From Pelolinea submarina (GTDB lineage: Bacteria; Chloroflexota; Anaerolineae; Anaerolineales; Anaerolineaceae): a stretch of 64,000 nt of DNA. The DNA lies in contig NZ_AP018437.1 of the NCBI RefSeq assembly GCF_003966975.1, positions 310,001 to 374,000 on the forward strand. Direction: 5' to 3'. The notes under the pieces are model-generated. The model worked only from the letters and a program-made list of their open reading frames with translations, was not told where the DNA came from and did not search any database. Below, piece by piece: positions 1 through 8,949 of this stretch (positions are counted from its first letter, which is position 1; each line of letters begins with the position of its first letter). A program made the position numbers and the translations under genes.

Positions 1-186
1 TCTCAAGGGGCAGCAGAATTAATCCCCTATATGTGCATGCTCGATTTTCCCATCAGTAAAGCTGCCAACTCAGGGTTGGTACGGACAACCACATTAGGGC
101 GGGGTGGTCCGCGTTGTGATTTCCGATATAAGATCGGCCGGCCGGTCCAGATGGATTGGGTTCCGGGTTTTCTCAAGAAAGGATGA
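1..186 (+). CDS. C-terminal end of an ATC hydrolase-like protein (partial)
   Basis: An open frame enters from the left edge and stops at the TGA at 184-186, leaving 61 residues. The segment PYMCMLDFPISKAANSGL followed by a CDFRYK motif resembles the C-terminus of the L-2-amino-thiazoline-4-carboxylic acid hydrolase-like family, where a Cys-Asp-Phe-Arg near the end is conserved. The ABC transporter ATPase starts 6 nt downstream, so the two are probably co-transcribed. The catalytic part lies outside the window and the real substrate is unknown; in this large family few members hydrolyse thiazolines. The family call rests on a short stretch only. Confidence 0.6.
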   Translation, partial: SQGAAELIPYMCMLDFPISKAANSGLVRTTTLGRGGPRCDFRYKIGRPVQMDWVPGFLKKG

Positions 187-192
187 TCTCAA

Positions 193-1113
193 ATGGACAA
201 AAACATTTTGCAAACTTTTTCCCTATCACGTAACTTTGGCGAATTGAAGGCTGTGGACAATCTTGATCTTTCGGTACCAGAAGGTTCAATTTACGGTTTC
301 TTAGGACCTAATGGTGCGGGGAAAACAACCACTATTCGCATGCTTCTGGGGTTGGTACATCCTTCAAACGGGCAAGTTACCTGGTTCGGGCAACCACTCG
401 TAAACGATCCGATTGGGTTACTGAAACGAGTGGGTTCACTTATTGAAATGCCTTCCTATTATCCTCATCTTACGGGATTTGAAAATCTTGAGGTAATTCG
501 CCGGCTTTCAGGCGGCAAAAAGAATGATATTGCACGTGTCTTGCATCTGGTCGGCCTGGAACAAGATGCAAACAGAGTAGTACGCCAATACTCCTTGGGA
601 ATGTGCCAGCGATTGGGCCTTGCAATTGCTCTGCTCAATCAACCGGAAGTTCTGGTGCTGGACGAACCCATCAACAGCCTCGATCCGGCCGGAATCCATG
701 AGATGCGCGAACTTTTTCAACATTTGCAGGAAGAAGGAGTAACACTGTTCATCTCCAGTCATCTTCTTTCAGAAATTGATCAGGTGGCAACGATGATTGG
801 CATCATTCGTAAAGGGAAGCTGATCTTCCAGGGAACACCTTCGGAATTGCGGGCTCAATATCCTCGCCGCTTGAGTATTGGCACAGATCGTCCTGAGGAC
901 GTGTCAATCTGGCTGAAAGGACAGGGGTACCCCATCCTGCAGATGAACAATCACCATATCGACATTCCCATTCGCAGTGAAGATGAATCGGCAAAAATGA
1001 ATAAGAAACTGTCCATAGCCGGATTCCCGATCTTTGAAACGCGTTACGAATCAATTTCGTTGGAAGGTATTTTCTTGCAAGTCACGTCCCGCGAGAATCA
1101 ATCAGGAGAATAA
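193..1113 (+). CDS. ABC transporter ATP-binding protein (exporter type)
   Basis: A 306-residue ABC ATPase. The nucleotide-binding domain occupies about residues 8-220: Walker A GPNGAGKTT near residue 38, a signature loop YSLGMCQRL in place of LSGGQ, Walker B VLVLDEP followed by INSLDPAG, and a switch His in SSHLLSE. The remaining C-terminal 85 residues resemble the accessory domain of CcmA/BcrA/NatA-type drug and lantibiotic-resistance ATPases. An AAGGA 9 nt before the ATG supports the start. The permease gene follows after 4 nt, so the pair forms one exporter or immunity transporter in the cytoplasmic membrane. Its cargo cannot be deduced; bacitracin/lantibiotic-type resistance is only a family-level guess. 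Confidence 0.9.
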   Translation: MDKNILQTFSLSRNFGELKAVDNLDLSVPEGSIYGFLGPNGAGKTTTIRMLLGLVHPSNGQVTWFGQPLVNDPIGLLKRVGSLIEMPSYYPHLTGFENLEVIRRLSGGKKNDIARVLHLVGLEQDANRVVRQYSLGMCQRLGLAIALLNQPEVLVLDEPINSLDPAGIHEMRELFQHLQEEGVTLFISSHLLSEIDQVATMIGIIRKGKLIFQGTPSELRAQYPRRLSIGTDRPEDVSIWLKGQGYPILQMNNHHIDIPIRSEDESAKMNKKLSIAGFPIFETRYESISLEGIFLQVTSRENQSGE

Positions 1114-1117
1114 TAAA

Positions 1118-1882
1118 ATGAAATCTATCTTGCACTGTTTATCTGCAGAAATATTGAAAATGCGCAGAACTTTAGCAATTCTGTTATGTGCAATAGCCCC
1201 CTTAATAATCGGCGCCATCGTTGTATCCATGTATCTACGCGATGCAAATTACTTTATGAATTGGACAATGCTCAATCCCTGGGATCAGTTAGGTCAAATG
1301 TGCCTGGTTTACTGGAATTTGCTATTTATCCCATTGTTCATTCCTCTGCTGACGGCATTATTGGCACAGTTTGAACACAACCGGCACAACTGGAAATTAA
1401 TCTATACACTACCCAATCCGCGTTGGTCAACCTACCTTGCCAAATGGCTGGTTGTGCAAGGGCTTTTATTTGGTTGTCTTGTTGAAATTTTTGTTGTGAT
1501 TTTCCTGAGCGGAAAATTACTGAACGCATTCAATTCGGATTATGGGTTCAGTGCAGCTTTCCCATTGTGGGAATTTTGCAAACTGGCAGGTATTTCTTTT
1601 CTGGCATGCTGGATTTTGGTGAGTCTGCATATGTGGATTGGCATACGTTTCAGCAGTTTCCCAATGGCATTAGGAGTTGGAATTTTCGCGATGGTTGGTG
1701 CTCTTTTCATTTTTGGACAGGACATTTCATATTATTATCCCTGGACATTGCCCGGAATTACTATCGTTGATGTGAAAGATGGAATACTACACCTGATGCC
1801 CATGTTTATTGGCTGCCTGGGTGGAATCGTCCTGGCAATATTGTCGATGTATGATCTTTCTCACATAGAGGTATATCAATAA
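1118..1882 (+). CDS. ABC-2 family transporter permease
   Basis: A 254-residue membrane protein with about six hydrophobic segments, beginning near residues 14-36 and ending near 225-248. It looks like an ABC-2/lantibiotic-immunity permease (MutG/SpaE-like). The open frame extends upstream, but the ATG at 1118 has a good AGGAG 9 nt before it and lies 4 nt after the ATPase stop, so that start was chosen. It should form the membrane channel for the ATPase encoded just upstream. No large extracellular domain is seen, unlike BceB, which has ten segments. Substrate unknown. Confidence 0.85.
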   Translation: MKSILHCLSAEILKMRRTLAILLCAIAPLIIGAIVVSMYLRDANYFMNWTMLNPWDQLGQMCLVYWNLLFIPLFIPLLTALLAQFEHNRHNWKLIYTLPNPRWSTYLAKWLVVQGLLFGCLVEIFVVIFLSGKLLNAFNSDYGFSAAFPLWEFCKLAGISFLACWILVSLHMWIGIRFSSFPMALGVGIFAMVGALFIFGQDISYYYPWTLPGITIVDVKDGILHLMPMFIGCLGGIVLAILSMYDLSHIEVYQ

Positions 1883-2150
1883 CGTATGTTCCAGAGATTC
1901 AATATGCTATTCCGGTGGACCGCAGCCTCTTCGAATTCCCTCACACACCCAGAGGGTGCAGGTGAATGGGTGGGCTACAACGAAAGGATAAACGCTCCCT
2001 CAAGATGACAATTCCGGGAAGATTAACCACAGACGAACACAGATAAAAGCAAAAGCTTTATTATGGTTGATACACACAGATGACATTCTCCTCTAGAGTC
2101 ATCCTGACGAGCACTCGTTCTGTGAGTGCGAGGTTATGTTTATCTTAACA
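1883..2150. other. non-coding spacer with degraded repeat-like sequence
   Basis: No convincing gene is present in this spacer between the ABC permease and the clpC terminator. It holds an ACCACAGACGAACACAGAT stretch at about 2027-2045 and an imperfect hairpin GAGCACTCG-TTCT-GTGAGTGC near 2109-2130. Both look like pieces of intergenic repeats rather than regulatory sites. The similar A+C-rich stretch before 46390 may be related, but similarity by eye is weak. Confidence 0.35.
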
Positions 2151-2178
2151 AGCAGGCCGGCATTGCTGCCGGCCTGCT
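2151..2178 (-). terminator. probable clpC terminator hairpin
   Basis: A perfect 12-bp GC-rich stem (2151-2162 pairing with 2167-2178) closes a 4-nt loop TTGC, 17 bp beyond the clpC stop codon. On the minus strand only a short T-containing tract follows, and on the plus strand a TTACTTTGTTTT tract follows, so it may act in both directions. Confidence 0.7.
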
Positions 2179-2195
2179 TTACTTTGTTTTACGGA

Positions 2196-4700
2196 TTACA
2201 TTCCCATGCCCATAGGTTCGGGGGCGCTGGATTTCTCATCCAACTGGTCCGTCAGATAGAAGTTGCCTTCCTCGTCTATATCCACCCAAATGGTTTCGCC
2301 GTCCTTGAATTTTCCGGACAGCAGATCATCCGAAAGCCGGTCTTCGATTTCCAACTGGATAACACGCCGCAGCGGGCGGGCGCCCATATCCGGATCGTAA
2401 CCTTTCTCGGATAATTTATCCAACGCGGCTTCGGTGGCTGCCAGGGTAATCTCACGCTCTTTCAGGCGATCGGCTACCTTTTTCAGCTCAAGGGTAGCAA
2501 TCTGGCGGATGTGCTGCTTGTTCAGCGCGTGGAACACGATCACGCTGTCAAGACGGTTGATGAATTCCGGCCGGAAGGCCTTCTTGAGCGATTCCATCAA
2601 CTTCTTGCGCATGTCTTCGTAATTAAATTGTTCATCCTCGGCGGCGTCACGGTCCAGCTGGAAGCCCAGCCCGCCCTGACGCTTGATCATATCCGCGCCG
2701 ATATTGGAGGTCATCACAATAATGGTGTTGCGGAAGTCCACTTTGCGGCCTTTGGCATCGGAGAGGTGACCCTCTTCCATGATTTGCAGCAGCATGTTGT
2801 GCGCTTCCGGATGGGCCTTCTCAACCTCATCGAACACCACGATGGAATACGGGCGGCGGCGGATAGCTTCGGTCAACTGACCGGCTTCCTCGTAGCCAAC
2901 GTATCCGGGAGGCGCGCCCACCAAACGGCTGACGGAATGGCGCTCCATGAACTCGGACATATCCAACTGCACCAACGCCTCTTCGCTGCCAAACAGGAAG
3001 CGCGCCAGCGACTTGGTTAATTCGGACTTGCCTACGCCGGTCGGTCCCAGGAACATAAAGGAGCCGATGGGACGATGGGGATCTTTCAGGCCCGCGCGGC
3101 CGCGCCGCACAGCCTTGGCAATGCGCTGGATAGCTTCTTCCTGGCCGATGATGCTGTTATGCAATTCATCTTCCATGTTGAGCAAGCGCACGGATTCTTC
3201 CTGAGCCAGCTGCATAACCGGTACGCCGGTCTGAATAGCAACCAGTTCGGCAATATCATCCGGCGTCACTATCGGGCTGGTATCGCGGTCCCATACTTCG
3301 CGGATGTCATTTACTTTTTTCTGCAGCTCTTCGATCTTGGCCTGCAGCACTTCCTGCTCGTCTTCCTGCTTCGATTCAACGGCTTCGTTCAAAGCGCGCC
3401 GTGCGTCGCGCAGCTCAGTCATCAACTGCTTGCTGACCTTGGCAGTATCGCTTTTGTACATGCGCACGCGCGAGGAAGTCTCGTCGATCAGGTCAATGGC
3501 CTTGTCCGGCAGAAAACGGTCGGTGATGTAGCGCGAAGACAGATTCACTGCGGCTTGCAGGGATTCATCCGAGATCACCAGGCGGTGATGCTCTTCGTAA
3601 TTCTTGCGCACGCCGCGCAGGATCTCCAGCGCTTCTTCATTGGAAGGTTCTTCCACCACGATAGGTTGGAAACGGCGTTCCAGAGCCGCGTCGCTTTCGA
3701 TGTTCTTGCGGTATTCATCCAGCGTGGTCGCGCCGATCACTTGCAATTCCCCGCGCGAAAGGGCGGGTTTAAGGATATTGGCCGCGTCCACTGAGGAACC
3801 GGCCGCGCCGGCGCCCACCAGCATGTGGACTTCGTCGATAAACAGAATGGCTTCGGAAGCCTTGAGTTCATCGATAACACGCTTCAAGCGTTCTTCAAAC
3901 TGGCCGCGGTACATGGTACCGGCTACCAGCGAACCCACATCCAGGCGCAGGACCCGTTTGTCCAGCAGCGGTGTGGGTACGTCGCCTTCAATGATGCGCT
4001 GGGCCAGGCCTTCCACAATGGCGGTCTTGCCCACACCCGGTTCACCAATCAGGGCCGGGTTGTTCTTGTTGCGGCGCGCTAAAATCTGGATGACGCGCTC
4101 GATTTCTTTTTCACGGCCGATGACCGGATCAAGCTTGCCTTCTTCGGCATAACCGGTCAGGTCAACCGCCAACTGATCCACCAGCGGCGTCTTGCCTTCG
4201 CTTTTCTTTTCGCTTCTTTGCGGCGCGCCGGGACGCACACTGGCGCTCGTCAGGGCGTTCTTATTCTCGTTCAACACCCGTTTGACCTGGCGACGAATTT
4301 GCGCGGGCGTGATGCCCAATTTGGCGATCACATCCTTAGCCAATCCCAGGTCCGATTGGACCAAAGCCAGCAGCAGGTGTTCGGTTGATATATATTTACT
4401 ATCCATCTGGTCGGCTTCATCAACAGCCAGATCCAGAATTTTTTGTGCGTCCGCCGACAGGTCAATACGGTCCACGCGACCGCTGCCCATCCCGCCCAGG
4501 CGCAGCACCATTTCTCGCGCGCGGTCGATTTCCACACCCAGTTCCCGCATAACGCGTCCAGCCACACCGGTATCCTCCTGGATAAGCGCCAAGAGCAGAT
4601 GCTCGGAACCGATCATCGGCTGCTGCAGGCGCTCCGCTTCCAGGTGAGCAAGGCTCAAAACCCGGCGGGCACTTTGGGTGAATTTCTCCAAACCAGACAA
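2196..4700 (-). CDS. clpC: ATP-dependent Clp protease ATP-binding subunit ClpC
   Basis: An 834-residue class I Hsp100/AAA+ unfoldase that feeds substrates to ClpP in the cytoplasm. Two Clp N repeats cover residues 1-150. D1 has Walker A GEPGVGKT (219-226). A short coiled-coil middle domain (about 415-475) has the ClpC, not the longer ClpB, length. D2 has Walker A GPTGVGKS (552-559). An LGF tripeptide at 678-680 lies where the ClpP-docking loop sits, which separates it from ClpB. The start is a TTG at 4698-4700 with a perfect GGAGG 6 nt upstream. It stands alone on this strand, without the mcsA/mcsB/ctsR neighbours of Firmicutes, and is followed by a strong hairpin. Confidence 0.95.
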   Translation of the reverse strand: MSGLEKFTQSARRVLSLAHLEAERLQQPMIGSEHLLLALIQEDTGVAGRVMRELGVEIDRAREMVLRLGGMGSGRVDRIDLSADAQKILDLAVDEADQMDSKYISTEHLLLALVQSDLGLAKDVIAKLGITPAQIRRQVKRVLNENKNALTSASVRPGAPQRSEKKSEGKTPLVDQLAVDLTGYAEEGKLDPVIGREKEIERVIQILARRNKNNPALIGEPGVGKTAIVEGLAQRIIEGDVPTPLLDKRVLRLDVGSLVAGTMYRGQFEERLKRVIDELKASEAILFIDEVHMLVGAGAAGSSVDAANILKPALSRGELQVIGATTLDEYRKNIESDAALERRFQPIVVEEPSNEEALEILRGVRKNYEEHHRLVISDESLQAAVNLSSRYITDRFLPDKAIDLIDETSSRVRMYKSDTAKVSKQLMTELRDARRALNEAVESKQEDEQEVLQAKIEELQKKVNDIREVWDRDTSPIVTPDDIAELVAIQTGVPVMQLAQEESVRLLNMEDELHNSIIGQEEAIQRIAKAVRRGRAGLKDPHRPIGSFMFLGPTGVGKSELTKSLARFLFGSEEALVQLDMSEFMERHSVSRLVGAPPGYVGYEEAGQLTEAIRRRPYSIVVFDEVEKAHPEAHNMLLQIMEEGHLSDAKGRKVDFRNTIIVMTSNIGADMIKRQGGLGFQLDRDAAEDEQFNYEDMRKKLMESLKKAFRPEFINRLDSVIVFHALNKQHIRQIATLELKKVADRLKEREITLAATEAALDKLSEKGYDPDMGARPLRRVIQLEIEDRLSDDLLSGKFKDGETIWVDIDEEGNFYLTDQLDEKSSAPEPMGMGM

Positions 4701-4867
4701 AATAATCCTCCAGTCTTAGACAGACACAAAACTTGTTACGCTTGTGATTTTACCAAACTAATCCTCAGTCGCATCCTCCCGCAGGTTGATTATATGCAAC
4801 GTTAACAACCCAAGTTTTCTATAAAAATATGGATATTTTTGGGAAAAGGGATTCGTTTGTAATTTTT

Positions 4868-5302
4868 TCAGGCGCTTAAATCTACGCCCTCGAAGGCACC
4901 TATCTTTTGGCGCCAGTCAGCCGGCACCGGGATAGTTTGGTGGGAACGGTAATCGTAGGTGACACCCACCACTTCGCCGGTAGCCAGCAATTCGCCGCTG
5001 TCCGTATCCTCGAGACGGTACTCAAAAGTGATGCTCTTATTGCCGATGCGTGCGGCGCGCGTGCCCACGCGCACTTTCTGCCCCAGTGTGATGGGGGCCA
5101 GGTAAGAAACGTGCACATCGGCAATGATCATCTTCAAATCCAGGAAGGACTGCCCGTCGAAAAGGCCCAGTTGGCACAAATACTCCAGGCGGGCCTGCTC
5201 CATAAAGACCAGGTAGCGCGTGTTATTAACGTGCCACTGCGGATCCAGGTCGCTGTAGCGGATTTCCACGGGTATGTAGAATTTGAAAACGGCGTTTTCC
5301 AT
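4868..5302 (-). CDS. acyl-CoA thioesterase, YbgC/FadM-like hotdog family
   Basis: A 144-residue single hotdog-fold protein of the 4-hydroxybenzoyl-CoA thioesterase family. The YSDLDPQWHVNNTRYL motif near the N-terminus carries the catalytic Asp and the HVNN turn, followed by the helix FMEQARLEYL. It should hydrolyse acyl-CoA thioesters in the cytoplasm; chain length cannot be told. An ATG at 5311 would add three residues, but that ATG lies inside a TATAAT sequence (5310-5315, minus strand). I therefore chose the ATG at 5302, 7 nt after this putative -10 box, which implies a leaderless mRNA. It is divergent from the Rrf2 regulator gene. Confidence 0.85.
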   Translation of the reverse strand: MENAVFKFYIPVEIRYSDLDPQWHVNNTRYLVFMEQARLEYLCQLGLFDGQSFLDLKMIIADVHVSYLAPITLGQKVRVGTRAARIGNKSITFEYRLEDTDSGELLATGEVVGVTYDYRSHQTIPVPADWRQKIGAFEGVDLSA

Positions 5303-5395
5303 GGGCACCATTATACACTTGCCAGAAAGGATTTTTTCTTATACACTTAAATCTGGACAATTTTCAGGTATTTTATCCGAAGAGGAATATTTATC

Positions 5396-5797
5396 ATGCA
5401 AATCACACGCCAAGCCGATTACGCCCTGCGAGCCGTTATCTTTCTGTCCCGCCTGGACGACGACCAAAAAGCCTCCACCAGTGCCATTGCGGAGGAACAG
5501 AAAATTCCGCCATCCTTCCTGGCGAAAATCGTATCGCAGCTCTCGCTGGCCGGGTTAATCCAAACCTCGCGCGGCGCGCGCGGCGGTGTCTCGCTGGCTA
5601 GGCCGCCGGAGAAGATTTCAGTGCTGGACGTGATTGAAGCCATTGACGGGCCGGTCATGCTGAACGAATGCGCCGGCAGTCCGGAAAACTGCACCTTCGG
5701 CGAAAGCTGCCCGCTGCAGCAAATCTGGTGCGATACGCGCCAGGAGTTGGTCAGCCGGCTTTCCAGCGCCACCTTCGCGCCCGAAAACATCCATTAA
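5396..5797 (+). CDS. Rrf2 family transcriptional regulator
   Basis: A 133-residue winged-helix regulator of the Rrf2/IscR family. The N-terminus (MQITRQADYALRAV) and the wing (TSRGARGGVSLARP) are typical. Three cysteines in the ECAGSPENC and GESC segments, about residues 90-106, have the spacing used by IscR/NsrR/RsrR members to hold an Fe-S cluster, so it probably senses iron-sulfur status, redox or NO. No isc/suf genes are next to it; its divergent neighbour is a thioesterase and its targets are unknown. An AGAGGA lies upstream of the ATG. It is followed by a strong terminator. Confidence 0.9.
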   Translation: MQITRQADYALRAVIFLSRLDDDQKASTSAIAEEQKIPPSFLAKIVSQLSLAGLIQTSRGARGGVSLARPPEKISVLDVIEAIDGPVMLNECAGSPENCTFGESCPLQQIWCDTRQELVSRLSSATFAPENIH

Positions 5798-5847
5798 TAA
5801 AAGCGACCCCTGACAAAGGGATCGCTCCAGTTTTATTAAAATATCAT

Positions 5848-5876
5848 ATCCCGGTTCTCCGGGATTTTTTTATTTA
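5848..5876 (+). terminator. intrinsic terminator of the Rrf2 gene
   Basis: A 7-bp stem ATCCCGG/CCGGGAT with a TTCT loop (5848-5865) is followed by TTTTTTATTTA. It lies about 50 bp after the Rrf2 stop and its T-tract overlaps the 3' end of the convergent membrane-protein gene. A weaker imperfect hairpin with GCGACCCC and GGGATCGC arms lies between the stop codon and this site. Confidence 0.8.
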
Positions 5877-7543
5877 TGTTCCAGCAGCATCAACCTGCGC
5901 TGCGGGTCGGGCCGCGTGGTGTACTGCTCTTCCACGGCCGCCAGACCGGCTTCATCCTGCTGGATATACTCCCAATCCGCCCAGGTCAAGACAGCCTGGG
6001 ATTGATGCTTGAGCGTCAATTGTCTGACCATCGCTTCCTGGGTGTAGCCCATGAACACGTTAGCAGAGGTGATGCGCGCATCGAAGTAGAAATTATACAT
6101 AGCCACGATATCATTGGGGTCTTCGCTGAGGAAGCCGTAATCAGCATCCATGCGCGGCGAGACGTACAGACGGTCGTCTGGCTGTATGTCCGCCAGTTCC
6201 TCTTTGTAGGTATTGAAGGGATACATCAAGTCTTCATAGCGTTCATTGTTGTGCTGAATGCGGTAGAAGTATTTATAAGTGTAGGTCAGCGGAGAGAGCA
6301 GCATAGCCGCGATGCAGAACAGCGGCAGCACCACGTTCCACCAACGCATACGCTTGACCCAGATGACGTAAGCCAGCAGCAGCGAGATCAGCACCGGGTA
6401 GTAGAGGCTGTCCAGCAGCGCGCTGTAATCGAAGGACATGGAAGCGGCGTAAGGGATCATCAGCGCGCGCAGTCCGACGATCAACCCGCCCGCAGCGATC
6501 AGCAGCCCGGCGAAGATCAGCCAGGAACGTTTATTTTCCGGCCACTTGAAGCGCAGGAACTGCGGGGCCAGGGCGGCCAGCATGGGCAGGGCCGGGAAGT
6601 AGAAGCGTTCGATGAAACCCCAGGGAATCTTGAGCATGTTGAGGGTGACGAAGATGATCATCAGCAGCGGGTACATCCACACCAGCTTGCGGGGGATGTC
6701 CAATTTTTTTTGCAGGCGCAGCCCGCCGATCACAAACAACAGGAAGGGTAATAACAATTCGTCGAGGAAGTACTCGCGGTACCAACTGGAAGGCGGATCG
6801 AAAAACACCTTGCCGAAATCGTAATGCGTAAAGATAGCGCCGAATGTGGAAGGGCGGATGGCAAAGAACGGATCGCCCAGGATAAAACCGTCCATGAGCA
6901 TGAAGATCAGGATGCCGACCCCCAGGCCGATTAATAGTGGTTTAATCATCGCCGTCAAATTACGCCACTGCCAGTGATCGTCTTCATCCAGCATATAGCC
7001 CAGCAGCATCAGGTTGACAAACACGGTGGTTTCTTTAGTCTTGAATGCCAAAAAAGCCAGCATGCCCAAAATGCCCAGCACCAACGGCCGTTTACTCGGG
7101 GTGCGCAGCCCATATAGATACGCTGTGAAATAAGCCGTTACCATCAACATGGCAGTCAGGTCCACCGCCGGTTCGCCGGAATACGCCGTCATGAGCGGGA
7201 AGGTCAGGAAGATGGCCACCGCCAGCAGGCCGTGCAGCGGGTTGCTGCCCTTCAGGAAAGTGCGTGCGTTATAGTAGACCATGCAGAGGGTCAGCGCGAT
7301 GATAAAGCCCCAAAAGATGCGCACTCCTTGCAGTGGGGTGGCCGCCAGGTTCATAAACAGTTTTTCCAAATAAATATGGAAATAACGGTTGCCATAGCTG
7401 GGTTCCTTATAATTGCGCAAGCCGATATCGATATACATGAACTCATCCGAGAAAATCGGCGCACCGGCGTACAACGCCAGCGCAATCCAAAACACGATGG
7501 TCAATGCAATCAGCGTTATCTTTTCAATTTTGGTAATTTTCAT
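5870..7543 (-). CDS. multi-pass membrane protein, probable GT-C (GT39/PMT-like) glycosyltransferase
   Basis: A 557-residue integral membrane protein with about ten or more hydrophobic segments in the first 430 residues and a soluble C-terminal part of about 110 residues. An acidic FSDEFMY motif just after the first membrane segment matches the position of the catalytic Asp/Glu in GT-C enzymes such as ArnT/PMT, which use polyprenyl-phosphate sugars. A KTKETTVF segment also fits the fold. The start is the ATG at 7543 with AAGGA 6 nt upstream; a TTG two codons earlier overlaps the SD. It has no glycan neighbours, so the acceptor is unknown. The assignment rests on topology and motif position, not clear identity. 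Confidence 0.6.
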   Translation of the reverse strand: MKITKIEKITLIALTIVFWIALALYAGAPIFSDEFMYIDIGLRNYKEPSYGNRYFHIYLEKLFMNLAATPLQGVRIFWGFIIALTLCMVYYNARTFLKGSNPLHGLLAVAIFLTFPLMTAYSGEPAVDLTAMLMVTAYFTAYLYGLRTPSKRPLVLGILGMLAFLAFKTKETTVFVNLMLLGYMLDEDDHWQWRNLTAMIKPLLIGLGVGILIFMLMDGFILGDPFFAIRPSTFGAIFTHYDFGKVFFDPPSSWYREYFLDELLLPFLLFVIGGLRLQKKLDIPRKLVWMYPLLMIIFVTLNMLKIPWGFIERFYFPALPMLAALAPQFLRFKWPENKRSWLIFAGLLIAAGGLIVGLRALMIPYAASMSFDYSALLDSLYYPVLISLLLAYVIWVKRMRWWNVVLPLFCIAAMLLSPLTYTYKYFYRIQHNNERYEDLMYPFNTYKEELADIQPDDRLYVSPRMDADYGFLSEDPNDIVAMYNFYFDARITSANVFMGYTQEAMVRQLTLKHQSQAVLTWADWEYIQQDEAGLAAVEEQYTTRPDPQRRLMLLEHK

Positions 7544-7692
7544 ACCCAATCCTTAATTCAGTGAATATGGGTGATTTTACTATAGGCAGGCTGCGGAAAA
7601 CGCTCTTAACTTCGTAAGCAGTGAAATTGATCCCGGCAGCTCAGGGAAGTCCTTTATAATAGCCAACAGTCTAATCGGAAGAGATAACCCAC

Positions 7693-8949
7693 ATGTTGAT
7701 ACATTCCGCCGCCCAGCTCCTGACACCCAGTGCGCAGCCCCAAAGGGGCAGCCGCATGGGCGAACTGTCCATCATTCCCAACGGGGCCGTACTGATCGAA
7801 GGCGAGACTATTGCCGCGGTCGGGGAAAGCGCCGACCTGCTCCGCCGCTACCCCAACGAAGAACGCTACGACGCCAGCGGACACGCCGTTCTGCCCGGGT
7901 TCGTTGACCCGCATACCCACCTGGTGTGGGCGAGCGACCGCGCCGCGGAGTTTGAGATGCGCCTGGAAGGCAAGACCTACATGGAGATCATGACCGCCGG
8001 CGGCGGCATCCAATCCACCGTCAACGCCACCCGCAGCGCCTCCACTGCGGAACTGATTGCTCAAACAGCCCGGCGCGCGCAGGACATTTTCGCATTGGGC
8101 ACCACCACCGCCGAAGCCAAGAGCGGGTACGGACTGGAATGGACCAGCGAACTGAAGCAGATGGAAGTGCTGCTGGAACTCGATCGCCAGGGACCGCTGG
8201 AAATCCAGCCAACCTTCCTGGCCGCGCATGCCATCCCCTCCGGGTTCGGCGACCGGCCGGACGCTTACGTACAGCAGATCTGCGCGCAGATGCTGCCCGA
8301 ACTGAAAAACTGGTGGGAGCGGCACGCCTCCAAGCGGCCGCTGCCTTTTGTGGACGTTTTCTGCGAAAAAGGCGCTTTCAGTCTGGAGCAGACCCGCCTG
8401 ATCTTCACCACCGCGCAGGAATTGGGCTTTCCATTGAAAGTGCACGCGGATGAATTCGAAAACATCGGCGGCGCGCGCCTGGCCATTGAGATGGGCGCAG
8501 TCTCCGCCGACCATTTGGTCAAAACCTCTCCGGAAGAAGTCCGGCTGTTCGGAAGCAGTTCCACCGCCGCGGTGGCGCTGCCGTTGACGCCCTTTGGCTT
8601 GAACGAACTGGAGTACACGCCTGCCAAGGCCATCATCGCGGCCAACGGGCTGCTGGCGCTGGCTTCCGACCTGAACCCCGGCACCGCCTGGTGCGGGAAC
8701 ATGCAATTCGTCATCGCGCTGGCCTGCCGCGCCATGCACCTCACCCCGGCCCAGGCCATCACAGCGGCCACCATCAACGCCGCGGCGGCGATTCAACGGG
8801 AAGAACAGCTCGGCTCCATCCACCCCGGCAAGCAGGCCGACCTGCTGGTGCTGCGCGTGGACGATTACCGCCACCTGGCTTACCGCTTCGGAGGCAACCT
8901 GGTCAAAGATATTTTCAAGAAAGGGCGGTTGTACCAAAACCCATGCTGA
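7693..8949 (+). CDS. hutI: imidazolonepropionase
   Basis: A 418-residue amidohydrolase that opens 4-imidazolone-5-propanoate to N-formimino-L-glutamate, the third step of histidine breakdown. Family blocks seen in order are GFVDPHTHLVW (metal ligands HxH), GGGIQSTVNATR, AEAKSGYGLEW, PTFLAAHAIP, DVFCEKGAFS, KVHADEF (metal His), SADHLVK and LASDLNPGTAWCGNM (metal Asp). Length is normal for HutI. No hutH or hutU lies nearby, so the pathway must be completed elsewhere, or the enzyme works alone. It overlaps the next gene by 7 nt (8943-8949). A TATAAT lies near 7655, about 30 nt upstream of the ATG. Confidence 0.93.
   Translation: MLIHSAAQLLTPSAQPQRGSRMGELSIIPNGAVLIEGETIAAVGESADLLRRYPNEERYDASGHAVLPGFVDPHTHLVWASDRAAEFEMRLEGKTYMEIMTAGGGIQSTVNATRSASTAELIAQTARRAQDIFALGTTTAEAKSGYGLEWTSELKQMEVLLELDRQGPLEIQPTFLAAHAIPSGFGDRPDAYVQQICAQMLPELKNWWERHASKRPLPFVDVFCEKGAFSLEQTRLIFTTAQELGFPLKVHADEFENIGGARLAIEMGAVSADHLVKTSPEEVRLFGSSSTAAVALPLTPFGLNELEYTPAKAIIAANGLLALASDLNPGTAWCGNMQFVIALACRAMHLTPAQAITAATINAAAAIQREEQLGSIHPGKQADLLVLRVDDYRHLAYRFGGNLVKDIFKKGRLYQNPC

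Noticed and set aside
2511..4152. Long plus-strand open frames opposite clpC
   Set aside because: They are antisense shadows of a clear clpC gene, with low-complexity Ser/Arg/Thr-rich translations and no SD.
7654..8937. 427-codon minus-strand open frame opposite hutI
   Set aside because: It mirrors the hutI codons almost exactly, is Gly/Arg/Gln-rich with no domain and no SD; hutI has every family motif.
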